A DNA stretch of 64,000 bases from Agarophyton chilense (Eukaryota; Rhodophyta; Florideophyceae; Gracilariales; Gracilariaceae), in NCBI GenBank assembly GCA_030374765.1, contig JARGXX010000027.1, positions 62,001-126,000 of the forward strand. The letters run 5' to 3'. Numbering within the stretch: position 1 is the first letter of the stretch; the number at the start of each line of letters is the position of its first letter. The notes beneath the pieces were generated by a model. The model made no database searches and had not been told where the DNA came from. It worked only from the letters and a program-made list of their open reading frames with translations. Below are positions 10,031 through 19,247 of this stretch, in pieces. The position numbers were made by a program, and so were the translations under genes.

Positions 10031-11950
10031 ATGGAGAAAGAACCTCTACTACAGAAGGGACGAAGAAATGAAAGGGTTCAAAAGAAAGACGACCCGTCCT
10101 TTCTTAAGACCATGGGGTTCTGCTTACCATTTATTGTACCGAATACCTTCTCCCTAAAGCTATATTCGTTTCTGTGCATTCTTTGTGTAACCGGATACAA
10201 GGCATGCTTGCTTGTCCCGGGCCTGTCCATGAAAATTGTTGTGGATGCATTGGCGAGCAGTGATCCAGAAGTCAGGGCTCATCGACCAATATTTGGATTA
10301 TTACTGTTCTTAGGTGGACGTGCACTTGGCGGCGTTCTTGGCCAAGGTCAAGAACTAGCTCAAGAATACTGCGGTTCTCACCTTTCAAAGGTATTTGCAG
10401 TTCGATCCTTTAGTCACATTCAATCGCTTTCATTGTCATATCATACCACTAAGAACACTGGTGAGACGACCTCTATTCTTGGGCGTGGCATTGGATCCAT
10501 AACCAGCCTCTTACGGCTGGTCGTGTTCAATCTCGGACCTACTATTATTGAGGCCATTTTCGTTTCCGGTATATTCTTTCGGCTCGGTTCCCCACTTATA
10601 GCACTGGTAACACTGGTGACAGTAGTCGGATACGTCATCTTCACTGGCTACATGACACAATGGAGAGTTAGATGTGGACGCGAACTTCGAGAGGCACAAA
10701 ACAAGGCGTGGTCGTGTGCAACGGAGACTATTGTAAACTTTGGAACCGTCAAGTCTTTTGGGATGGAGAAGGCCGAAGTTTCAAGATACTCATCCTTGTG
10801 GGAAGTCGCCCAACAAATCGCCGTAAGGTCCACTGGAATCCTCACGGGATTCAAGTTTGGACAAACGTTCATTGTACATTTGGGTACTTTCTTTGGGCTT
10901 GTTATTGCCGCCGTTCACGCCTCAAGGGGTGTGATTACCATTGGCGACTTCACCATGATCCAAGCGTATATTGGTCAGTTGTTTGGCCCACTTTTGTGGT
11001 TTGGAAACTCTTATGGACAGGTTGTATCGGCTCTGACAAACCTTGAGCAAGTTATGGAGCTTTTTGAGAAAGAAAGCGAAGTGCAAGACGCGCCAAATGC
11101 TGAAGAATTGCACATCGACGTGAAAGAAGGAAAACCCAAAGGCGGAGAAATCGTTTTCGACAACGTTTCCTTCGCCTATGGCGGGAAACAACAAACAGAG
11201 TATGGTCCTTCTGTTAAGCGAGGAGGGCAAGTGGAGCGTGTAAACTTCCGAGTTCCTGCCGGGAAAATGGTGGCGTTGGTGGGTCCCTCAGGTGCTGGCA
11301 AATCTACGTTGGTAAAACTGCTTCTCCGCCTATACGATACACAAGAAGGGCGCGTCCTTATTGACGGGAAGGACGTAAAACTGCTCAAACAAGACTCCCT
11401 GCGCCACGCTATTGGGCTTGTAGCCCAAGAAACCACTCTGTTTAACGACACTCTGGAAAAGAACATCAAGTTTGGCAGACCAGATGCGACTGATGATGAA
11501 CTTTGGAGCGCAATTCGCCTAGCCTCTCTGGAAGAATTCGTATTAAAACAACCACTTGGGCTCAAGACGGGCGTCGGTGACCAAGGACTGCGACTATCCG
11601 GGGGGGAAAGACAGCGAGTAGGCATTGCACGCGCGGTGTTGAAAGATCCTGCGATTATGCTGTTGGATGAAGCTACGTCGGCGTTGTCAACAATTGATGA
11701 GCGCCGGATTCAGAAGAACCTGCAACAGCTTTGCCAGGATCGTACAACGGTGGCGGTGGCTCATCGCTTATCAACTGTCATGATGGCAGATGAGATATTG
11801 GTGGTGAACAACGGTCGAATAGTTGAACGTGGTTCACACGATGAGTTAGTGCAAAAGAAGGGATTGTACGGGCATATGTGGGCCATTCAGGCTGGAATGG
11901 TCAACGGAGGTGGCACTGAGGATGGCATAGAACCCACGCACCAATATTAA
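10031..11950 (+). CDS. ABCB half-transporter, ATM1/HMT1-like
   Basis: 639 aa. It has one membrane domain (about residues 35-330, with hydrophobic helices) followed by one nucleotide-binding domain. Seen in the latter: Walker A GPSGAGKST (418-426), Q-loop Gln 466, signature LSGGERQRVGIA (522-533), Walker B IMLLDE (542-547) and H-loop His 578. The stretch HTTKNTGETTSILGRGIGSI and the following VFNLGPTIIEA match the ATM1/ABCB7 and HMT1/ABCB6 branch, whose members export glutathione-linked sulfur compounds, porphyrins or metal-thiol complexes from mitochondria or into vacuoles. An insertion (about 385-400) separates the A-loop region from the next strand. The N-terminus is short and polar without an extra membrane domain, and not clearly a transit peptide, so the location is open. 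It is convergent with NAE1, 260 bp away. Confidence 0.9.
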   Translation: MEKEPLLQKGRRNERVQKKDDPSFLKTMGFCLPFIVPNTFSLKLYSFLCILCVTGYKACLLVPGLSMKIVVDALASSDPEVRAHRPIFGLLLFLGGRALGGVLGQGQELAQEYCGSHLSKVFAVRSFSHIQSLSLSYHTTKNTGETTSILGRGIGSITSLLRLVVFNLGPTIIEAIFVSGIFFRLGSPLIALVTLVTVVGYVIFTGYMTQWRVRCGRELREAQNKAWSCATETIVNFGTVKSFGMEKAEVSRYSSLWEVAQQIAVRSTGILTGFKFGQTFIVHLGTFFGLVIAAVHASRGVITIGDFTMIQAYIGQLFGPLLWFGNSYGQVVSALTNLEQVMELFEKESEVQDAPNAEELHIDVKEGKPKGGEIVFDNVSFAYGGKQQTEYGPSVKRGGQVERVNFRVPAGKMVALVGPSGAGKSTLVKLLLRLYDTQEGRVLIDGKDVKLLKQDSLRHAIGLVAQETTLFNDTLEKNIKFGRPDATDDELWSAIRLASLEEFVLKQPLGLKTGVGDQGLRLSGGERQRVGIARAVLKDPAIMLLDEATSALSTIDERRIQKNLQQLCQDRTTVAVAHRLSTVMMADEILVVNNGRIVERGSHDELVQKKGLYGHMWAIQAGMVNGGGTEDGIEPTHQY

Positions 11951-12210
11951 GAAATAACCTTCGGAGCAGGAGGCGCATTCAATGCTTTTCACTTTATAGG
12001 TTATTTTCTTCTTGTTATTGCCCAAAAAAAGGTACTCGGATTGTTTCGTGCGAATCGCTTATGAAACGTATCTATCTATATACACGGTGCAGCTCGGTGT
12101 TCTACTCTACCAGAGCTCACGAAATGTACAAGGATCGAAAGCGTTGTTGTTACGCATTCTAGAGAAGATATCTGCAAAATCGTTATTTTCACTACTTGCC
12201 AGCATCCAAA
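11951..12210. other. convergent 3' intergenic spacer
   Basis: 260 bp between the stop of the ABC transporter and the stop of the minus-strand NAE1 gene. The AT-rich sequence presumably holds both polyadenylation regions. Confidence 0.5.
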
Positions 12211-14034
12211 TCACGCAGAAAAAGTGGTGCTACTTTGTTCAGCCATGTTCACAACGAGTGTGTTGTCTAGAGGAACAAACTGCTGGGTGACAATTTTGGT
12301 TATCTCCTGCGCAGCAATTCCACCCATGAAGGCGGCTACATTGTGCAGCTCTGCATTTGCATAGCGAACCATTTCTTCTGTTTCGTCTCTCCAAAGGCCA
12401 CTATTTGACTGCAAGCCAAGCTCATCCTTGATTTGAGAGACATATCCATGCATGAGAGCCAAATCATTGTCCTTCATGACAGCATCACTTCCTGGATAGC
12501 GGCCATTCTGACGGTGAAATCTGTCCACGGCTCGAAGTATGGCATAGTAAGGCGAAGCCTTTCCATTGGTGCTAGCGTCCAAGCCGCCCTCCAACATGGC
12601 GGCTTCCTTAAAGGCATCTAGGTTCCAATCGTTAAGCTCTTCTTTGAGACTTTTAGTGGACAAAACGCGTATGGAGTGAACGTTTTTACAAAATGACTTG
12701 ACTGACGTTTCATCAATATCAAGATCGGTCGCACGTTCCTCGGCAATACGCTGCACAAATTGGAATACACGTTTGGCATCCTTATCGGCTTTCTCTGAGA
12801 AAATGCGCTGTATCGCAATGTACGACTCGGTATCGGCAGTCATATCGGGCAAGGACCCCCGAACAGGGAGACGTCCAGATTCTTGCACGAATTGGCGAAG
12901 CGCAGCCATGACCAACCAAAATCGGGCTTGTTGGTATGCGATAATTGTGGCTGCAAAGTTTTCAGAAGTGCTGGTTGTGATCGCGTGCTTGTCATCATCT
13001 TGCACACATTTGAAGGGCTTGTTTTGGTGTTTAGAAAAGTGCACGATTTCCGGAAATAAGTGAACCTGGGGTTGTTGTGGATGGACAAAAAAAGCTTCGG
13101 AAGTTTGTGCATTGCTGTTTGGATGTGAAAGCACAACTTGAAGATTAGGCGGAATGGCGTTGGTTTGAGCGTAACATAGTCGCAAATTGGAGGGCTTGAG
13201 CGCTTCTTCAAAGTTTTGAGCTGTTTGAGGGCAATGGGCTGGACGTAGTGATTGAACGATTTGCTTGAAGAGCTGTTTTTGTTGGGTTGTTTCGGGCAAC
13301 TGATTATTGTTGCGCGATCGGAAAATTTGCACTGCTTTAGTGAGAATGATTACGAAAGGGACGTGTGAGAGCTGAGTGGTGTCGGAAATGGATTGAAGAT
13401 CAGTGGCATTAGCGAGAGATTGCAGCTGGGCAAAAGGGGCGTGCACGCAAAGATCCGGGATAAGATCGTCTTGTCTGGAGTTGAGAATGCAATGCATCGG
13501 GGTCTGAATGCGAAGGTATCCGATCATACCATAAGATCGCAGCAGCACAAATGGGACATTGGCGCGAAAACAAGCATCGGATAGATACTGCACGACGGGA
13601 TGGGTGGTAGGCATGTCGGCAACAACGACGACGGAAAAGCGTAGCACGAATGCATAGGCGGCTGAAGCGGAGTCAATAAAGGTGAGGGCGCGGTGGGGAA
13701 CAAACGAAGTGGCACTCTCGTGATTAAGCTGATGTAAAGAGTGCACTAGGGCGTGGGCGCGGTTGGAAAGCTCATCGGAGGCTTTGGCGAGGAAGAAGTT
13801 GGCGGCGGTGAGGTGGGGCTCGAGGGGGGCGCCGTCGACGATTGTGACTGCGCCGATGGCGGGCAAGACGAGGTTCTTGACGGTCTCTGTGCCGGAGGCG
13901 GAGGCGTGTACGAGGCAAAGGGAGGCGCGGCGGAGAGCGGTCTGGCCGGCGTCGCCCCAGATGCGCAGCTGGCGGTCGTACTTGAGGACGACGGGGGCGA
14001 CGGGGCGCAGCTCTGTGCCAGCGCACTGGGCCAT
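12211..14034 (-). CDS. NAE1: NEDD8-activating enzyme E1 regulatory subunit (APPBP1/AXR1)
   Basis: 607 aa from the ATG at 14034. Upstream open sequence to 14370 is a pyrimidine-rich leader and not protein-like. The start KYDRQLRIWGDAGQTALRRA and the segment SGTETVKNLVLPAIGAVTIVDG are diagnostic for the inactive half of the NEDD8 E1, as is FMGGIAAQEITKIVTQQFVPL near the C-terminus. This subunit pairs with UBA3 to activate NEDD8 for cullin modification and, as in the family, lacks the catalytic cysteine domain. It is longer than the roughly 530-540 residues of animal and plant proteins, mainly through low-complexity loops (about 330-400). Its promoter holds four CACGTG motifs. Confidence 0.92.
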   Translation of the reverse strand: MAQCAGTELRPVAPVVLKYDRQLRIWGDAGQTALRRASLCLVHASASGTETVKNLVLPAIGAVTIVDGAPLEPHLTAANFFLAKASDELSNRAHALVHSLHQLNHESATSFVPHRALTFIDSASAAYAFVLRFSVVVVADMPTTHPVVQYLSDACFRANVPFVLLRSYGMIGYLRIQTPMHCILNSRQDDLIPDLCVHAPFAQLQSLANATDLQSISDTTQLSHVPFVIILTKAVQIFRSRNNNQLPETTQQKQLFKQIVQSLRPAHCPQTAQNFEEALKPSNLRLCYAQTNAIPPNLQVVLSHPNSNAQTSEAFFVHPQQPQVHLFPEIVHFSKHQNKPFKCVQDDDKHAITTSTSENFAATIIAYQQARFWLVMAALRQFVQESGRLPVRGSLPDMTADTESYIAIQRIFSEKADKDAKRVFQFVQRIAEERATDLDIDETSVKSFCKNVHSIRVLSTKSLKEELNDWNLDAFKEAAMLEGGLDASTNGKASPYYAILRAVDRFHRQNGRYPGSDAVMKDNDLALMHGYVSQIKDELGLQSNSGLWRDETEEMVRYANAELHNVAAFMGGIAAQEITKIVTQQFVPLDNTLVVNMAEQSSTTFSA

Positions 14035-14204
14035 GACGAGGGGCGGGCTTAAGGAGGGGGGGGGGGGGGAAGGGAAGACCGGAAGGATGGAGTGGGAATG
14101 GACGACGAGGGTGGTTACGTCTGATGATGCGCGCTGAGATACGCGGCTGCTCGCTGCAGTGCAACTGTGTTGTCTGGAAGCGGAACGAAAGCGGGCATAC
14201 GCAA

Positions 14205-14287
14205 CACGTGTACACCACGTGGCCACAATGCCACGCGCTCCACGTGCATATCGCGCATGCTTGTTGCTCAGCGCACACGCGCACGTG
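14205..14287. promoter_or_regulatory. cluster of four CACGTG motifs upstream of NAE1
   Basis: CACGTG hexamers lie at 14205-14210, 14216-14221, 14241-14246 and 14282-14287, about 170-250 bp upstream of the NAE1 start codon. No TATA box was seen. Confidence 0.5.
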
Positions 14288-16025
14288 CACATGCTCGAAC
14301 ACCCAACCTCGCTGGAGGACGACACTGCACGCGTCAACGGTACGTGCACACGCGCAGCAAAAAAAGGCACGTTCTATTTTTGCCTGGAATGCGGTGCGCG
14401 CTTTCCGCCAGCACAGTAATGCCACGAGATGTCGTGAATGCACCAACGTGTGGTGGGTGGTATGGAACGAAAGAGTTTCGCTTTTCGCTTCACGTTCCAA
14501 CGCGCAGTTTTCGGTTCACGACGGACGTGGGGTTGCTCGCGCGCGCTGGTCGCTCCACCGCCGCTGACGCCTCCTGTTGGCGCTTGATAGCGCGCGCACG
14601 GTCGCGAGACACGTCCGTTGCGTACTGCGCGCTGCGCTATCCAATCAGCGCGCGCGCACGGCACATACGCTCATCTCTTCTCTGCTGAGGCATGTGACTT
14701 TGGTGATGACCTGCCGTTCTTCCCTGTGCTTGCTCTTTCGTTCCCACTCCTCTTTCCACGCAACGTTTTGTCCCTCCACCCTTCCCTCCAACTTGTCGGA
14801 AACGGCCCCTGGCACCTCTCATACAGCCCCTTCCTTATCCTCACCCCTTTCTCCCCGCCCCTCCTGCCAACAGTCCCCCTGAGCCCCAAAAGGTTACAGC
14901 GAAATTCGCTTGGTTACAGAACCTCGCCACAGCTTTGCATCACAGCAGTGTATGCAACGCCAAAATAGCCTTACATGTTTCCCCACCACGGCACAGCCCT
15001 GTGTGCATCTCACGACAATACCCCAAAGGCTGCCAAATGTGCTGCATCAACCCTGGTCCGAAACGGTAAACCAATACACGCTCTCACGCGAGTCCACCAT
15101 CGGTCTACCAACAAGCACAACGCACAACATGCTGGTGTGCCGGCCAGCGCCACACCAGCACGAGACAAGCTCAGCTGTAGAACATTCCAATATGCTCATG
15201 TAGGGCATCATACAAGTGGTGAGCGAGCACAATTGTTGTGCATGATGATGATAATGGCATGCGTTTCGGCTCTCGATTGAGCGCCTCGCGTGTGAGCCAT
15301 GCGCACTGAACACACGAGATAAGTATAATTCGTGCGCTGTTTGTCACAATGTCGCACCACCTGAGCATGCCTTTTTCGTTGTGCACGCGCACGTGTGTTT
15401 TATTGCCATACATGTCGTGCAATTGTGCCCCAGCTGTGTTTTAAAATAACCAAAGCATGCATGCCGCAATGACGTATGCAACCGCTGCATACAGTGCAGA
15501 GGGGAGAGGGGAGAGGGAAAGGGGGAGGGGAAGGGGGGGGGGAACGTGTCTCCACCCCTCCAACAAACAACGATGCTCATCGCACCCCAACTCTAAAGAA
15601 CGCGTTTATTTGTTGAGAGTAAAAACGGTTGTTATAACACACTATGTTCAAAACGGCCTAACACAAAAATAACTGCAGCCGTAGCAGTAGCAGCAACATC
15701 AAAAAGCACACTCGTAGCTGCAAAGCTGCGCAGCAATACGAGGCACTCACTAAACAAGTAACGGTAGTAGTAGCAAAGTGGTAGTAGAAGTAGTAGTAGT
15801 CGTAAAAAGACAAGGGGGCAGACACTAGAGAAAAACGGGTGCGGCCACAAGAACAAACCAAAAGAAAAAAATCACACAAATACACACACGCGCACACACA
15901 CCTGAGAAGAAGCCTTACATTTGAACACAAAAAGAAAGCCACAAAGAAACCACAAGATCGTGCACCTGCCACTATACAGCAGCGGCAGCGACAGCGATAG
16001 CAGTGCCAGACCATAACGCAGCTCG
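14288..16025. other. intergenic, no gene recognised
   Basis: Pyrimidine-rich sequence around 14690-14890 and a G/A-rich tract at 15497-15542. AGT-triplet-rich sequence near 15670-15800 gives spurious open frames. The right end is the 3' flank of the zinc-finger gene. Confidence 0.5.
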
Positions 16026-16820
16026 TTACGAAGGTGTGACACGCTTGGTAACGAGGCCGTGAATCTGACGAGAATGTCGGTTCAAACTGCTTCGCTGTCC
16101 AAAGCAAGCGCCGCACACGTCGCACTGGTGCGGCCTCTGCTTCTCATGTACGGTCGCAATGTGCTGAGTAAGGTGCAGCTTGAAGTGAAATCGGAAGCCG
16201 CAAATATGACACGGATACGGCCGAGAGCCTTCATGAACGGTGCGGCAGTGTTTGAAAACAGCCGAACGTTCTGCAAACGCTTGGCCACAACGATCACAAG
16301 AAAAGTCCCTTCTCTTGAGATGTACGGTGCGGAAGTGGCGGTACTTTGAAGACACATGACCGAACGTGGCCGGGCACTGTTCACAGGCAAAAGGCTTGGC
16401 CTTCTCGTGTCTTGTGCGCACGTGTAAGCGCAGTTGGTTAGCTCTGGCAAACGTGGAGTGGCAGATGGTGCACGGAAACGGCTTGGCAGCAGGAACAGTT
16501 TGATTAGCTGAGGGAAGAGAAGGAAGAGAAGGAAGGACGGAGGCAGGGCGATGTATGGGTTCGGGCTTGACGGGACGCAGATTGGCAGTGGGAAACAGCG
16601 GCGGTAGCGGAGGTAAACTGCGAACAGTCACAGGATGGTGAACGTGGGTCACGGTATGACCCGGATCCAGCACAACGTCCCAGTAGTTCCTCGGGCGCTT
16701 GGCAGGTGGGGGGGAGACAAGAGGCGGCGGTGCAAGGGACTCGGAATGCGGAAAGGGACGTTTGAGCGGAGGGAGAGTGAGGTGAGAATGGGATGCGGCG
16801 GGAGTGGTGACGGCGGCCAT
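16026..16820 (-). CDS. five-finger C2H2 zinc-finger protein
   Basis: 264 aa from the ATG at 16820 (ACCATGG). The frame is open upstream, but a TATA box at 16929-16936 makes the earlier methionine at 16925 unlikely. The N-terminal half is Pro-rich and disordered with a basic PPPAKRPRNYW patch that could be a nuclear signal. The C-terminal half has five consecutive C2H2 fingers beginning FPCTICHSTF, FACEQCPATF, FSCDRCGQAF, YPCHICGFRF and HQCDVCGACF, each ending in an H-x3-5-H pair with short linkers. Likely a nuclear DNA-binding regulator; target unknown. It shares the five-finger layout but little linker sequence with the two paralogues at 46346 and 50758. Confidence 0.88.
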   Translation of the reverse strand: MAAVTTPAASHSHLTLPPLKRPFPHSESLAPPPLVSPPPAKRPRNYWDVVLDPGHTVTHVHHPVTVRSLPPLPPLFPTANLRPVKPEPIHRPASVLPSLPSLPSANQTVPAAKPFPCTICHSTFARANQLRLHVRTRHEKAKPFACEQCPATFGHVSSKYRHFRTVHLKRRDFSCDRCGQAFAERSAVFKHCRTVHEGSRPYPCHICGFRFHFKLHLTQHIATVHEKQRPHQCDVCGACFGQRSSLNRHSRQIHGLVTKRVTPS

Positions 16821-16927
16821 GGTTGGGGAAGGCAGGCGAACGGGAATGGGAGTTAGGTAGGTGGGGGAGCAGCGGCGTGCAGCGGGGGGAAGCAGTGGCG
16901 GTGGCGGAGCAGTGGTGCATACCATGG

Positions 16928-16936
16928 GTATATAAG
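16928..16936 (-). promoter_or_regulatory. TATA box of the C2H2 gene
   Basis: CTTATATAC on the minus strand, about 110 nt upstream of the chosen ATG at 16820. Confidence 0.6.
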
Positions 16937-17370
16937 TACAGAAGATGGGGGGGGCGCAAAAAGGGTGCAGTGGGACAAGGGGTGTCTTTTTGGTTGGGAT
17001 GCTAATTACAGCGAAAAATCTAAAAATAAGCTGAATCGATGAATCGAAGCGTTCAGACTGTGTGCACAATCAAATTACACTCAATTCAGGGTGCGAAAAG
17101 GAGAAAAAGGAGCCTCGAAAAGAAACAATTCAGGCGAAAATAATTCACGCGCAGAGTGGAGGGCGCTCAAATTACACACAGCACGAAGACGACACTGGCG
17201 CAGCACGCAGCTCGCCGGGGGGGGCGACTTGCCCACGTCACCTCTCAGCAGGCGCCGTGATGCGACGAATACCTGTATTCGCGGCAACTTGCGCGCTGCA
17301 ATGCACGTTCCACCGTTTGTTGTACACAACGCGCCAAATATAACTTAGGCGTCCATTGCCGTTGCGTGCG

Positions 17371-17411
17371 TGCTTTGCGCTTTGTGCTTTGCGCTTTGCG
17401 CTTTGCGTTTC
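17371..17411. repeat. 7-bp tandem repeat (GCTTTGC-type)
   Basis: About six imperfect copies of a 7-bp unit, TGCTTTG/CGCTTTG. Confidence 0.75.
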
Positions 17412-17600
17412 GCCCGACACGTGCGCATGAACCGCGACACGCGTCACTGCCGCCATCGCCACGCGTTCCAACCGCTCACAGACGTGTGCGCAGACGTGCG
17501 CAAACGTGCGTGCTTGCCGTGAGCCGTTCTTTATTCGGCGCCGCTCCACGCCCACTCTCGGAGCTCTGGCGGCAGGCTCTGGCAGCTCTCGAAGATGTCG

Positions 17601-17655
17601 TGCAGCTGTGGCAGCTATGGGCAGCTGTCGCAGCTGTCGCAGCTGTCGTAGCTCT
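17601..17655. repeat. 9-bp GCAGCTGTC-type tandem repeat
   Basis: Imperfect copies of GCAGCTGTC/GCAGCTATG, clean in the last three units. Each unit contains the E-box CAGCTG or a near form. Confidence 0.7.
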
Positions 17656-17713
17656 ATCGTCATTCGCCCGCTCCAACGCATCCCTCCCCGCCATGCAAAT
17701 GACACAGTAATTG

Positions 17714-18433
17714 TCAATAGCGCGCCCCAAGTTGCCCGCGCTTTGTTCCGTCCCCATTCACGCGCCGTCTCTTGTTCACGCGCCGGTACGTGTTACACTG
17801 CGCCCGCTCCGGGCATTCGTTTCGGCAATGTGTGCAAATCCATTCAACGCCCTCCTTCATCCCCCACGCCCACCTCACCTGCTCAACACACCGCACGCAC
17901 ACAATCTTCCTGCACATCCCGTGTGCCAAGTTCGCGCACTTCACGTGTTCGCCCTCCTTGCTCGCCCTCGTGCAAATGTGGCAGAATCGGCTCGACTTTG
18001 TGTGCACCGCTTTCTTTGGTCGGTCCAACCCCCGGTCCACCGTCTTGCCACTCGTGTTTCCTCTCTGTTTCGCCACTCTCATTTCACGCAGCTTTTGGTC
18101 TAGGAACTCCGATGCCGTCTTTACATGACAAACGTGTCGCTCGCCAATCACAGCCTCGTCGGCCCCACTTGCACCATCGCTGTCCTCCGCGGGTAGTGCC
18201 CTTTTATTTCGTCTTTCCATCTCGCTGCATGCATCACTTTCCGTCCTCAATCTAATGCGGCCACTGCTATCCTCGCAAGTCTTCTCTGCCACCGCTGCTG
18301 ATATCTCTGACAACTCATTGCCACATTTGCTGCGCGAGCGTTGCTCGTCCGTGTTTCCTTGAGCGCTGCCAGTGGCCAGCTCAGCGCCCACCGATTCACA
18401 GCTTGTCCCTTCAGGACCAATAGTGTTCCCCAT
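17714..18433 (-). CDS. CDCA7-like zf-4CXXC_R1 zinc-finger protein
   Basis: 239 aa from the ATG at 18433; the frame extends 8 codons further only to a GTG. Residues 1-145 are acidic and disordered. Residues 151-213 hold a cysteine cluster, CHIC...C...C...CVRC...WICTHC...C...C, with CRKIVCVRC and WICTHCRNEC closely resembling the CDCA7 (MAOA repressor R1) zinc domain. It is followed by a strongly basic tail (RRVNKRRR). CDCA7 proteins bind DNA and recruit the HELLS/DDM1 remodeller to support DNA methylation. A related RING- or PHD-type finger cannot be excluded because the CDCA7 spacing is not perfectly kept. Confidence 0.6.
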   Translation of the reverse strand: MGNTIGPEGTSCESVGAELATGSAQGNTDEQRSRSKCGNELSEISAAVAEKTCEDSSGRIRLRTESDACSEMERRNKRALPAEDSDGASGADEAVIGERHVCHVKTASEFLDQKLREMRVAKQRGNTSGKTVDRGLDRPKKAVHTKSSRFCHICTRASKEGEHVKCANLAHGMCRKIVCVRCVEQVRWAWGMKEGVEWICTHCRNECPERAQCNTYRRVNKRRRVNGDGTKRGQLGARY

Positions 18434-19247
18434 TTCCAAAGCACAAACGTTCGCCACACAACCACCGCCCCAATTCTGTTTTTTGACTGTCGATGCTGTT
18501 CACCACCTTCGCGCGCACCCCACTTTCTCTGTGCCACTCTGAATAAGGTATTGTGCGATTCGTTGAGCATGCGTCTGCACTCAACGGTCCACCCGTCAGT
18601 TCGACAACTCTCCTTGTTTCTTACGTTTCACTTCATCACAGTTGACCGCCTCTCCCTCGCACCGTTCGTGATCATTGAAATTATTGCCGGCTGAACAACC
18701 TATCACCTTCTGGAATTATGAAAAGAAAAAGAAAAAGGCTCACCTCAACGTTTTAAATGCAAACCAGTACGTCACATTCTCGGTCGTCGTCATCTCCTTG
18801 AGTACGTTATCCGAAGGTAAATTGAATGCGTGTACAGAAATAACACCTGCTGGTATACTCTATGCATCAAAAGTGGCGAGTGAGAAACACATACACAAAA
18901 CCAGAGCCAAACGTTTTTGCAAATAGTACGTCACAACGAGCACCACGGAGCATATCTGGGCGAGTTGCTTTAACCCTTTCAAATTTTGCATTTGTTAGCA
19001 ACGATGAACGTGTTCATGTGTACCCGGTAAGAGCCGTGACCGTGAAACGCCGTGTTAAACCGAGAGATACTCCCGAGCTCAAACTTGGTACGAGCACTCC
19101 CCATGTCTTTCAATTTAAATATACGTGTCCGTCCAGACAGAGTACACACCGTGCCGCGTCATGTATTACCCTTAGTATGTTCCAAATAATAGCTGAAGGT
19201 TGCACTACTGAACGTGGATGATCCATCCCGCCTATTAATAATGACAA
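18434..19247. other. intergenic, no gene recognised
   Basis: The left part is the promoter of the CDCA7-like gene, the right part the 3' flank of the hydrolase gene. No TATA box or coding signal was found. Confidence 0.5.

Larger units (their letters stand above)
16937..17713. other. intergenic with simple repeats
   Basis: Lies between the C2H2 gene promoter and the 3' end of the CDCA7-like gene. It holds two short tandem repeats, listed separately. No gene is supported. Confidence 0.5.

Noticed and set aside
14035-14370. N-terminal extension of NAE1
   Set aside because: NAE1 proteins begin just before KYDRQLRIWG; the extension is translated pyrimidine-rich leader and promoter.
15658-16125. 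155-codon minus-strand open frame rich in Leu, Cys and Tyr
   Set aside because: Produced by AGT/GTA triplet-rich sequence and overlapping the zinc-finger gene out of frame.
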